This document shows positions 25,550 through 33,543 of a stretch of 64,000 nucleotides of DNA, in pieces. Under the pieces are notes generated by a model. The model saw nothing but the letters and a program-made list of their open reading frames with translations. It was not told the origin of the DNA and made no database searches. The stretch comes from Pseudomonadaceae bacterium (lineage in GTDB: Bacteria; Pseudomonadota; Gammaproteobacteria; Pseudomonadales; Azotimanducaceae), in contig JANSXA010000008.1 in NCBI GenBank assembly GCA_024743175.1, forward strand, positions 1 to 64,000. The letters are read 5' to 3'. Made by a program: the position numbers and the translations under genes. Within the stretch, counting starts at the first letter, position 1. The number at the start of each line of letters is the position of its first letter.

Positions 25550-27528
25550 GTTTTAAGCCTGGGTACTCTGGATAGCATATAGTGTGCCAGAAATCCGGTG
25601 CCATTGAGCACGCCGTTTGTTTGCATATCTGCAAGTGGAATGAGTGGGTTTTCGCGAGGGGTAATTCTGCGATTGAAGTCATCAACAAATTCGCTCGCCC
25701 GTCCATCTTCTCCAGTGGCCTTCCAGTACGCATAGGTTTCAGCCAGTGCGCGAAAAAATTTTGGGCTACGTCTGCCGTCGAGTTTAATGACTTCTTCCAC
25801 AAATAAGGGGCTCGTCAGGAGGTCTGTGATTTCGCTGTAGCGCCCCGTTGCAGCAGGTAGATGGAACAGCAAGGCGAGTTCTTCGAGCTTCGAACCTTCG
25901 TTTCTCGAATCCCACATGAACGTTGCATTCGACCTTGAAAAATCGAAATTCACCTGATCTAACATGCGGGAAAGTTCCTGCGTGTGTTCGGCGCTGTGAA
26001 GTTCTGCGGCCATATATGAAGCAGATCGATCACTCAGGAGAACAAAGAATGTGTCGTGGCAAACTTTTAGGCGGGGATAGCCTTGTTCATCGAAGTATTT
26101 TGTTATAAGTCTGTTTGAGTACGCAGTATCAAGATGGTGCTCAAGATCATCGGTACTCAGCTTTGTGTATCGCAGAATCGTTTCAAGTGAACAGCGGTCA
26201 CCGAACTCCCGCAAGCAGCGCAGAACTGATTTGACAGTCTTTCGAGTTTCACGCTCAGTGGTGAGAGCGCGCTCGTACTCTCGCTCATACAAAGCTTCCA
26301 TGCCAGGCGGCGGCGTGTTTGGATCGAATTCCTCGATGTTCTGGAATAGGTGTTTGAGGTATACGAATTGATGCTGGCTCGCCTGAATCAGTGACTCTCT
26401 GAGATTTTCAGGATCACCGCTCCATCCTTTTGATTTGAGCGCTTTGATGATTGAAGGGTCGTCTAGCTTTTGATCAATGTAGAAGTAAATGTCGTCTGTT
26501 TGATAATCGCCATCTTCGGAGAGTTCAATATGGAGCGCGTTTGGCGGAGTACTTTCCTTTTGGAATGAACGCGAGGAAACGATGAGGAAAACATCAGCCG
26601 GTAGGTAAGACGGGAGAAAGAGTGTGTTGAGAGACGGCGGGGCAGAAGGATCATCCTTAGCTATCTCGTCCAGCGCATCGATGATGAAGACGAGCGGTCG
26701 TTTCGCGAATTGACCCGATGAAGCCAGATAATCGAGAAGGTGACGAGCAAAATCAGGCGAGCCAATCTCTTCCCGCTCGGAAGCGGGATATCCTTCAAGG
26801 TCGTATATGCTATCAAGTTGAGAGAGCAGCACACGATGAAATTGTGGGGTCGTACTTGCATCCGTCTCGTTAAAGTACCAGCCAAGACAAACATCTTTGG
26901 AAACGAGATCGGGAATGCTCTGGACGCACTGCGAAGTAATCCAGCTCTTGCCCGTTCCGGTGATACCCGATAAGGCCACGTAGCCAGAGTCCGAGTCTTC
27001 TATATAGTCGGCTATTGCTCTGAATAGACCCTCACGGGGCGCTACATCTTCATCGTCAAGAGCTGCTAGGCGTGCATTGCCGTGATGGTGCACTCGTCCA
27101 CGCAAGCCATAGCGGGCTAATAGCTCATCAATCTGATCAGAGTACTCGGAGAATGAAGGCTCCCAACCGAATTCCGCGCGATGGATGAACCACTTGTTCA
27201 AAAAGACTGCGAGATGCTCAAGTGGAGCGCGATTATCACAAAGTTCTGCACAGGCTAAGAAGAGTGTTCTGGGTACTTCTGTATCCGGGCCAAAACCCTT
27301 GCTATACCTATCGAATTTACCCCAGCTAATCTCATCGTACCCATTGTAAAGATTACCGAGTCCAGTTCCGCGATACGGAGGCTCGACTCGCGCGAACTCT
27401 ACAAAGAATTCGAAATACTTGGATGAAGTAACGCCTTCTTCGATATAGGGTTTGTAACGTGTAAGTCGGAGTACTCGTTCTAAGAGCGGACGATATTTAG
27501 GAGGAATGTTTTGGATAGAAGGCTGCAT
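25546..27528 (-). CDS. STAND/NACHT-like NTPase
   Basis: A 660-residue signal-transduction NTPase. Walker A GITGTGKS is at residues 188-195 and Walker B FIIDALDE at 281-288, followed by an R-containing sensor (SSRSFQKE). The C-terminal part is helical with a winged-helix-like segment (CSLETILRYTKLSTDDLEHHL) as in NACHT/AP-ATPases. The N-terminal 150 residues are unrecognised and may be an effector or adaptor. It is the second gene of the operon, after the small basic protein, and overlaps the TPR gene. Antiphage function is inferred from family and setting. Confidence 0.75.
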   Translation of the reverse strand: MQPSIQNIPPKYRPLLERVLRLTRYKPYIEEGVTSSKYFEFFVEFARVEPPYRGTGLGNLYNGYDEISWGKFDRYSKGFGPDTEVPRTLFLACAELCDNRAPLEHLAVFLNKWFIHRAEFGWEPSFSEYSDQIDELLARYGLRGRVHHHGNARLAALDDEDVAPREGLFRAIADYIEDSDSGYVALSGITGTGKSWITSQCVQSIPDLVSKDVCLGWYFNETDASTTPQFHRVLLSQLDSIYDLEGYPASEREEIGSPDFARHLLDYLASSGQFAKRPLVFIIDALDEIAKDDPSAPPSLNTLFLPSYLPADVFLIVSSRSFQKESTPPNALHIELSEDGDYQTDDIYFYIDQKLDDPSIIKALKSKGWSGDPENLRESLIQASQHQFVYLKHLFQNIEEFDPNTPPPGMEALYEREYERALTTERETRKTVKSVLRCLREFGDRCSLETILRYTKLSTDDLEHHLDTAYSNRLITKYFDEQGYPRLKVCHDTFFVLLSDRSASYMAAELHSAEHTQELSRMLDQVNFDFSRSNATFMWDSRNEGSKLEELALLFHLPAATGRYSEITDLLTSPLFVEEVIKLDGRRSPKFFRALAETYAYWKATGEDGRASEFVDDFNRRITPRENPLIPLADMQTNGVLNGTGFLAHYMLSRVPRLKT

Positions 27529-27543
27529 TGCAGCCTGATCTTA

Positions 27544-27795
27544 TCATTCTGGCTCGTTGGTTGGTGGTGCAGTAGTATGAGATTTCTCTGCAAGATAGCG
27601 TCTTGCGGAACTCATTTCCGAGTCAAATGATGGCCCGCAGATTTCGCGCATTCTTAGTTCCATAAGTTCGCTTAATACTCTACCTGGTCGATCACCATGA
27701 TTGCGAGCATAGGTACTAAAAAGCCACCAGAGAGCTGGGTCTACGTCTTCCTGATAGAAAGACATTGTCATACGCGGTTTCTTTTTACTCGCCAT
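27544..27795 (-). CDS. Small basic protein heading the STAND operon
   Basis: An 83-residue protein with a basic N-terminus (MASKKKPRMTMSFYQEDVD) and a helical middle (GRVLSELMELRMREIC). It lies 15 bases before the NTPase and has the same strand. No helix-turn-helix is clear. It could be a regulator or antitoxin-like partner of the operon. Similarity unknown. Confidence 0.55.
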   Translation of the reverse strand: MASKKKPRMTMSFYQEDVDPALWWLFSTYARNHGDRPGRVLSELMELRMREICGPSFDSEMSSARRYLAEKSHTTAPPTNEPE

Positions 27796-27998
27796 GCAAA
27801 TTCCCTTTCGCTTGGCGGTTGAACAATCCCCATATCAGTAGCAATCGCCCCCAAAAGGGTCAAGAAAAACCTCTAAGGCGCTGAATTGGCTAGGGGAATT
27901 ATTCGCTTGGAAAATCAGCGTTTGGGGGAAACGTTCCCCTTCAGGGCGAGGCCAACCGAAACTAGAGTTTTCACGAGTTCAGCAAACAGGCAGAAATC

Positions 27999-28202
27999 GT
28001 GGAAAAAAGTAACCAGGAAAACTCAGTCCCGAGCAAAGAGAATCTTTCTTGGTCTGAGTGGAATCAGAACGGAAAGGTCATACAGTGCGGGCAAGTATTC
28101 GATAGGATTTCAGGGCGGACCACCGTCACGAAACACGGACCCAAAAACAGCTCTATTGTAACATACCACGCGAACGGATTCATTTCTGTGGATCGTTACT
28201 GA
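27999..28202 (+). CDS. Small hypothetical protein before the membrane gene
   Basis: A 67-residue frame from GTG 27999 to TGA 28202, ending one base before the next start codon. The product (MEKSNQENSVPSKENLSWSE...) is polar with a beta-rich C-terminus (GRTTVTKHGPKNSSIVTYHA). No ribosome site is obvious and no family is recognised. It is kept because of the tight junction with the next gene. Confidence 0.4.
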   Translation: MEKSNQENSVPSKENLSWSEWNQNGKVIQCGQVFDRISGRTTVTKHGPKNSSIVTYHANGFISVDRY

Positions 28203-28203
28203 G

Positions 28204-29484
28204 ATGGGTAGCTACGACTCCATCATTTCCAAAGCCATCGGCGGGCTGAAGATTGACGGCGAGCTCTACGACCTCCGGGCTCGCCACGATTCCGAATTGG
28301 CGGCCCAGCAGGAAAAGCTGTTTGCCAAGAAACATGATGCAGAAGAGTTCGCCCGTGCGGCTCGCTCATCAAGTCTTGCGCTAACAGATACATATTCCGG
28401 CTTTGATACCAGCGTGGCTGCACTGCGCGGAGCATTTGATGATCATGCAGTATTGATTGAGCGCCTCGATTGTGAAGTCGAGGCCTACCGGATGCGCCAT
28501 GGCTTAACCAGCGAACCCGCGCAAATCTCGCCTGTCGAGGGAGCGATGGCGATTGGGTTCATTACGATGCTGGAATCCGTTCTCAATGCCGGGTTTTTCA
28601 TGACTGCGCATCTCAGCGCAGGTCCCATTGCCGCGCTCCTAACCAGCACTTTGATTTCAGTTACGAACATGAGCGTTTCTGTAGCTGGTGGTTACTTCGC
28701 AGGGCGCGGCTGGAACTACGGGGCTCATGCTCCCGATGCGGATGATGCCGAGTTCGTGAAAGTGCGCAAAGCATCGCGAATTGGCAGTGCGATTACCTGG
28801 GCTGCACTGGGGCTTTTTCATCTCAGCGTTGGCTGCGTCCGCGCGCAAGAAACCTTCGACGTAACGCATGGAATTAGCGAGTACCTAGATGTGCTGGCCA
28901 CACCAGAATCCCTGTTTCTTGTGCTCATTGGTCTAGTGATGTCCGCATTCGGCTGGCACAAAGGTCGCACAGCGTTAGGTGAAAAATACCTTGGCTATGG
29001 CGAGCGGGCACGTGCGCTCAGCGCAGCGAAAGAAGCGATTTACGATGAGCTCGATGCGGGATGCTATGAAATCGAGCGGCTTGAAACCGAAGCGCTGGAA
29101 ACGCTCGACGATACGAAAGATGAAATCACAAGTACGGTCACGGCCTCTAACCAGGCAGTACATGAATACATGGCTGAAGATCGCGCGATGCGCCGCGCGA
29201 TCCAAAACGCACACAGCGCGATGACAGTTGGGATCGCTCAAATTTGCTCGACTCATCAGATGGGTCGAAAAGGCAAAACCAAAAACCGCGAATTGCCTAC
29301 GGAAACGCTGCGGGGGCTGACAGATTTTGATGCTTACCTGCCCGGCAATCCGCCTGCTTACTTTGATGCTCCCGATTTATCCCGTGCTCAAATTTCGATT
29401 AGCGAGGCCAAGAGCCGGGCGATGGAAAGCTTAAGCGAAGCATTCAACAGGGCGCGCAATGCCGCGCGAGGAGATGACAAATGA
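28204..29484 (+). CDS. Membrane protein with coiled coils, transfer-linked
   Basis: A 426-residue protein with an N-terminal coiled coil (about 20-95), four hydrophobic segments between about 115 and 260 (IGFITMLESVLNAGFF; LLTSTLISVTNMSVSVAGG; SAITWAALGLFHLSV; LFLVLIGLVMSAFG), and a long C-terminal coiled-coil or charged region. It overlaps the next gene (ATGA) and heads the module that ends with the coupling protein. Known conjugation families do not match on sight. A role in anchoring the coupling protein or the relaxosome at the membrane is inference. Confidence 0.65.
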   Translation: MGSYDSIISKAIGGLKIDGELYDLRARHDSELAAQQEKLFAKKHDAEEFARAARSSSLALTDTYSGFDTSVAALRGAFDDHAVLIERLDCEVEAYRMRHGLTSEPAQISPVEGAMAIGFITMLESVLNAGFFMTAHLSAGPIAALLTSTLISVTNMSVSVAGGYFAGRGWNYGAHAPDADDAEFVKVRKASRIGSAITWAALGLFHLSVGCVRAQETFDVTHGISEYLDVLATPESLFLVLIGLVMSAFGWHKGRTALGEKYLGYGERARALSAAKEAIYDELDAGCYEIERLETEALETLDDTKDEITSTVTASNQAVHEYMAEDRAMRRAIQNAHSAMTVGIAQICSTHQMGRKGKTKNRELPTETLRGLTDFDAYLPGNPPAYFDAPDLSRAQISISEAKSRAMESLSEAFNRARNAARGDDK

Positions 29485-30362
29485 AGAAACGAAAAACACA
29501 TGCACGCCGTAGGAGTGCCGCAAATACAAAGACACTTGTAACCTATGGAGTTGGTATCGTTGTATTTGGTGGCGGGCTCGTATTCGCGGCGCTTGATCAA
29601 ATCGGTAAACCTGTTGCCAATGAAATTGGCTGTTACACGGAAATTGATGGGGCAAAAACTGTCGCGCTTGTTGATGCGAGCGACCCACGCTGGTCTCTCG
29701 AGCAAGCCAGATCTCTGCATAACTACTTTGACGGACTGTGGAATGATCTGGACTTCAATGAACGTTTAAGCGTCTATACCAGCGAAGGCGATCAAATTGG
29801 TTCGGTACCACGACCTCGATTTGGGGTGTGCGGACAAGCGAGATCGTCAGAAGAGCTGGAAGATATTGGCGCATCCTCGGCGACGGCAGGATATTTGGCA
29901 AAACAAAAGCAGCGGCTCTACGAAAAACACCTCGCACCTGAACTTGATGAGATGCTGGCAATTGATCCTGACCAGTCTCGACGCCAAAGCACCCAATCTC
30001 CGCTGTTAGAACTAATTGCTGATTTATCCCGCTCTGCAAATCTGCAAAATGGCTCCCACATGGTGGTAGTGAGCGATCTGCTCCAGAATTCTGACAGTGT
30101 GTCCTTCTGCCGCGTTCAAAATGATATGCCTCCCTTTAGTGCGTTTTCAAAAAGAGCAATCTACAAAAACCGACTTCAGCCGAATTCGCTTGAAGGTGTG
30201 AGCGTTGATCTTCTAATGATCCAGCGTCCTGGCTATGGGCGAGGCGGCTTACGATTTTGCGCAAGCGAGGACGAACTCGCACAATTCTGGCTTGACTATT
30301 TTGATGCGAATGGCGCAAGCGCCCGGATTATCCGTATCCGTCACGGCATCGTTGGGGGCTAG
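29481..30362 (+). CDS. Membrane-anchored protein with VWA-like domain, unknown
   Basis: A 293-residue protein with a basic N-terminus, one membrane anchor (residues 18-42, TLVTYGVGIVVFGGGLVFAA) and an exported domain. The strand VALVDASDPRW and the later VVVSDLLQNS look like the first and fourth strands of a von Willebrand A-like fold, but the full MIDAS is not shown. Cysteines are scattered. Overlaps the preceding gene by four bases and is 2 bases from the coupling-protein gene. Role in transfer unknown. Confidence 0.6.
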   Translation: MKKRKTHARRRSAANTKTLVTYGVGIVVFGGGLVFAALDQIGKPVANEIGCYTEIDGAKTVALVDASDPRWSLEQARSLHNYFDGLWNDLDFNERLSVYTSEGDQIGSVPRPRFGVCGQARSSEELEDIGASSATAGYLAKQKQRLYEKHLAPELDEMLAIDPDQSRRQSTQSPLLELIADLSRSANLQNGSHMVVVSDLLQNSDSVSFCRVQNDMPPFSAFSKRAIYKNRLQPNSLEGVSVDLLMIQRPGYGRGGLRFCASEDELAQFWLDYFDANGASARIIRIRHGIVGG

Positions 30363-30364
30363 GC

Positions 30365-32101
30365 ATGAACATCCAACGACGTCGTCACACACACGAGTTT
30401 TGTAGCGCTTTGGTGTTTGCAGTGCTGGCCGGGTGGATTGCCACCCAGCTAGGGCCGCTCTTCGTTTACGGCCAAGTACAAACATGGCCTGCAATCGTAT
30501 ACGGATTTGCAGCGATTTGCGCTCTGAGTGCGATCCAAAACGGTTTCGAGATAATCGCCCACGGAGTTGATTGGTTTGGCGCGCGCAGCGCAACGGGAAA
30601 AAGCGGTACAGCGCGCTGGGCTAAATTCAAGGACCTAAAAGGAGAAATGTTGCGAAAAGGTAGTGGTCCGTTTTGGGGGCTGATTGCAAAAACGAGGAAG
30701 GCTTTGTTCATCGATTTTTCGTCTAATGCCATGTGCGTGGGGCCAGCGGGCTCAGGTAAGGGAATCAATTCCGTTGTTCCCAGCGCAATGGGCATCAAAT
30801 CCTCCAAGGTCATTGCTGACTTTAAAGGTGAGCTTGTTTGTATGCTCAAGAAGCCGCTGGAAAAGCGCGGCGAGACTGTGCGTGTTCTCAATCCAGGCGG
30901 GCTATGGAAGGACACAATTGGGCAAAGTGACGCTCTCAATCCGCTCGATATCATTGTTGATGACCTAAAGCGCGCCGAGGGTCTGCGCGACGTCTTTGAT
31001 GATCTGCGCGAACAAACAGCGCAAATTCTGCCAGAGCCGAGCGAGCAGGATGGTGAAAACACTTACTTCCGTGAAGGTTCCCGCCGTCTTATAGCTGACG
31101 CCATGCTCATGGAAGCGATGGTCGAAGAATATGATGCCACGCTTTCGAGCGCCGCATTACTCATTGAGGATCGCGATGCTCTTGAACGCAATGCTCGCTG
31201 GATTATAGGTGTCGACCTTGAAGGGAAGCCACTACCGGCAGGTCCAATGCCAATAGAGCAGACACTGTGGGCAGTCAATCACAGCGAACACGATGTTGAA
31301 GAATTCTCTAAGCTCGTTCGGGCACGTGCCCGCAATCTACTGGCGCTCATGACGGGTGAAGATAATCGCACTTTTGAGAGTTTTATTAGCGGCGCACAAC
31401 AAGCTCTCGCACCATTCGCATTCGGACGGCTGGCTCCAGCAATGGGGCGCAGCACTTTTAGCCCCGACGAGCTCAAAGATGGTATCACCGCGTTATTCAT
31501 TGTTGCAGACGCCAGCCGCATGGAAGCCTACAAACCATTCCTAGGTTTGGCGCAATGGTGTGTGCTCACGATGCTCAAGAGACACAAGAAGAAGGAAGCG
31601 TCTGTTTATTTCCTCCTTGATGAAAGTACGAACTACAAGATTCATGGCTTAGCACCTTCGTTACTAACTTGGGGAAGGTCCTACGGGATTCGCCTTTTAC
31701 TTTGGCTACAAGATTTACAGGCATTTGAAACGATATACGGCAAGACAGCGCTTGATACGTTGTTGTCGGAAACTGAGATCAAGCTCTTTCTACCCGGACA
31801 GAGAAACCCGAAGACATTAGACCTCCTGCAAAAAATGCTGGGCGATCAAAGTGTCATGGCATCCAGCGTTTCACAAAAAGATGAGCTAGGACTGAATGAA
31901 AATTTTTCTGAGTCGTCGCGGCCATTGATGTACGCGAATGAAATACGTCAGAGCCATAAGGGTTTGCTCTTTGTGCGGCGGGCACCTCCAATTTTGGTTG
32001 AGCCTGTGAGCTACGCCGAAATTCATCCCTGGCGCAAGCAAGTGGGCATTAATCCCTTTCACGGAAAACCATTTATCAAGAAAACCAAAATGAGAGTGTA
32101 G
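30365..32101 (+). CDS. Type IV coupling protein (VirD4/TraG family)
   Basis: A 578-residue conjugative coupling ATPase. Two N-terminal membrane segments (residues about 15-60) are followed by Walker A GPAGSGKG at about 125-132 and Walker B VYFLLDES at about 415. The end is a typical TraG tail. It brings the relaxase-DNA complex to a secretion channel. No secretion-channel genes occur in the island, so a helper's channel is needed. It is followed at once by a small membrane gene. Confidence 0.88.
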   Translation: MNIQRRRHTHEFCSALVFAVLAGWIATQLGPLFVYGQVQTWPAIVYGFAAICALSAIQNGFEIIAHGVDWFGARSATGKSGTARWAKFKDLKGEMLRKGSGPFWGLIAKTRKALFIDFSSNAMCVGPAGSGKGINSVVPSAMGIKSSKVIADFKGELVCMLKKPLEKRGETVRVLNPGGLWKDTIGQSDALNPLDIIVDDLKRAEGLRDVFDDLREQTAQILPEPSEQDGENTYFREGSRRLIADAMLMEAMVEEYDATLSSAALLIEDRDALERNARWIIGVDLEGKPLPAGPMPIEQTLWAVNHSEHDVEEFSKLVRARARNLLALMTGEDNRTFESFISGAQQALAPFAFGRLAPAMGRSTFSPDELKDGITALFIVADASRMEAYKPFLGLAQWCVLTMLKRHKKKEASVYFLLDESTNYKIHGLAPSLLTWGRSYGIRLLLWLQDLQAFETIYGKTALDTLLSETEIKLFLPGQRNPKTLDLLQKMLGDQSVMASSVSQKDELGLNENFSESSRPLMYANEIRQSHKGLLFVRRAPPILVEPVSYAEIHPWRKQVGINPFHGKPFIKKTKMRV

Positions 32102-32110
32102 GTGAAGAAA

Positions 32111-32395
32111 ATGAACAGACCTTATCATCACAAAAAATTCAGGGCGTCGCGGATCCTCGCTGGTTTATTTCGCGGGCTCGCGAAACTAATTATGCGCTGG
32201 CCGCTGATTTTGTTGGTTGTCGTTGTGGTCTCGCCAATCGGGCCACACCTACGGATTGAATACCGTTATCACGGTGATCAATACAGCAAACAAATCATCG
32301 ACTGCATGCTCTTAGGCACGCGCGGATATATATACCGCATCGGTCACGAACACTGCTCGTTGGTTTCTATAGTGGATACCAGAAACGAGAACTAA
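32111..32395 (+). CDS. Small membrane protein after the coupling protein
   Basis: A 94-residue protein from the ATG at 32111 (a GTG at 32102 is also in frame). It has a basic N-terminus, one strongly hydrophobic segment (WPLILLVVVVVSPIG) and a short periplasmic part with two cysteines (CMLLGTRGYIYRIGHEHC). It starts 10 bases after the coupling-protein stop. The family is unknown; similar short proteins often follow TraG-like genes in islands, as I recall. Confidence 0.55.
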   Translation: MNRPYHHKKFRASRILAGLFRGLAKLIMRWPLILLVVVVVSPIGPHLRIEYRYHGDQYSKQIIDCMLLGTRGYIYRIGHEHCSLVSIVDTRNEN

Positions 32396-32449
32396 AAACG
32401 TCGGAAGGTCCTGCTTCCGATCAATTGAAACTTAGTAAGAGGATTAGAT

Positions 32450-32722
32450 ATGAGTGAATCAACCAAGAGCGGGCGGAAGCCTGACTTTGTAGCCTATAGC
32501 GTGAAAGAGTCACATGACGGTGCCGGTTACTGGAACAAAGTTGGCGCTGCCTGGGAGCACAAAGACGGCAAAGGCGTTGAGATCAATCTGGACAGCGTCC
32601 CCATTGATGGCCGGATCACACTGAGAGAGATGCGTGAACAACACCGTGAAGACTACGAAAAAGCAAAGGAAGAGTTATCACCAGCAGAAACGGCGCAGCG
32701 GTCTCGTGGCCGATCTCGATAA
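32450..32722 (+). CDS. Small conserved protein of mobile islands
   Basis: A 90-residue protein with the sequence VAYSVKESHDGAGYWNKVGA followed by a HKDGKG and PIDGRI stretch. Many alphaproteobacterial plasmids and islands carry proteins with this pattern. Function unknown. A GGAT-type ribosome site is weak (AAGAGGATTAG, 6 bases before the ATG). Confidence 0.6.
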   Translation: MSESTKSGRKPDFVAYSVKESHDGAGYWNKVGAAWEHKDGKGVEINLDSVPIDGRITLREMREQHREDYEKAKEELSPAETAQRSRGRSR

Positions 32723-32741
32723 CGCGCGCGACAAAGGCAGA

Positions 32742-33116
32742 ATGAGTTACGCCAACAACCATCCGGATTTGCGCAAAGGTATGCCAGATCAGCATCGCAT
32801 GCAAAACCCGCTGCGCCAACGCTTCGATGAGGTGCGCGATCCGTTGATAGCGCGCCAAATCGCTGGCATGAAAAAGACGGAAGCGCAGCGGAGAGACGAA
32901 AGCAGCGGGTCGGGCATGGTGGCAAGCGACAAACCTTTCCCGGAATTGAAGCCAAAACATGCGAAGACAGTAAAAAGCCAGAGTTTTAACCAAGCTTGGT
33001 TGCGGGAACATCGGACTGCCGTGATGGCGCACTATCAGGCGCAAAGCGAGCAAATTGCGAGCGCATCTACGAAGAAATCCCGAACGCGCGGTGTGAGCAG
33101 AGGGTTTAATCGATAG
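32742..33116 (+). CDS. Small basic protein, unknown
   Basis: A 124-residue basic protein from ATG 32742, chosen because the longer frame (start 32634) overlaps the previous gene by 89 bases. The sequence is low in hydrophobic residues and rich in K, R, Q and M (MSYANNHPDLRKGMPDQHRM...). It is probably disordered or nucleic-acid binding. Nothing further can be said. Confidence 0.45.
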   Translation: MSYANNHPDLRKGMPDQHRMQNPLRQRFDEVRDPLIARQIAGMKKTEAQRRDESSGSGMVASDKPFPELKPKHAKTVKSQSFNQAWLREHRTAVMAHYQAQSEQIASASTKKSRTRGVSRGFNR

Positions 33117-33170
33117 GCGGGATAAAAAGAATTATTTTCTTGGATTCTCGGCAAAAACTTGCTACATGTT

Positions 33171-33193
33171 CTTGTTATGTTCTAACTAACAAG
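33171..33193 (+). promoter_or_regulatory. Inverted repeat before the integrase operon
   Basis: CTTGTTA at 33171-33177 and TAACAAG at 33187-33193 form a perfect 7-bp inverted repeat with a 9-base centre, about 50 bases before the small gene that precedes the integrase. It may be an operator for the integrase operon. A repressor has not been identified. Confidence 0.4.
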
Positions 33194-33240
33194 GAGATGA
33201 ACGTATAGAAAAATAGAGCGGAATAGAAAGGAGACGTGTT

Positions 33241-33543
33241 ATGAGTCAACATGACCGAGCTGTCAAAAGCGAAAGCGGAGCGAGAGCGAGTCCAGCACCA
33301 AAGCTGGAAGTCGAAGACTACCGAGATCACTTGGTTGAATTTGAGTTTACTGCGAAAGAAGAGCGAGAACTGTTAGAAACGCTTTGGGGCATCATGCAAA
33401 CCATGGTCGATATTGGCTTCGGACTAGATGCAGTTCAACAGGTGATCCCCGCATTTGTAGGATCTGTCTCGCCTAGTACAGAAGAAATTACACAGGCATT
33501 TAATGACAATGTGAGTCACGATCAAAAAGGAGCCAAGCTATGA
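33241..33543 (+). CDS. Small protein coupled to the integrase
   Basis: A 100-residue protein that ends in an ATGA overlap with the integrase start, so the two are co-translated. The middle is helical (KEERELLETLWGIMQTMVD) and there is no known DNA-binding motif. It may be an accessory protein of the recombinase or a regulator. Ribosome site AAAGGAGACG before the ATG. Confidence 0.6.
   Translation: MSQHDRAVKSESGARASPAPKLEVEDYRDHLVEFEFTAKEERELLETLWGIMQTMVDIGFGLDAVQQVIPAFVGSVSPSTEEITQAFNDNVSHDQKGAKL

Noticed and set aside
27886-28161. Open frame of 91 codons on the plus strand
   Set aside because: Overlaps the more plausible small gene 27999-28202 in another frame; has no ribosome site and unlikely composition.
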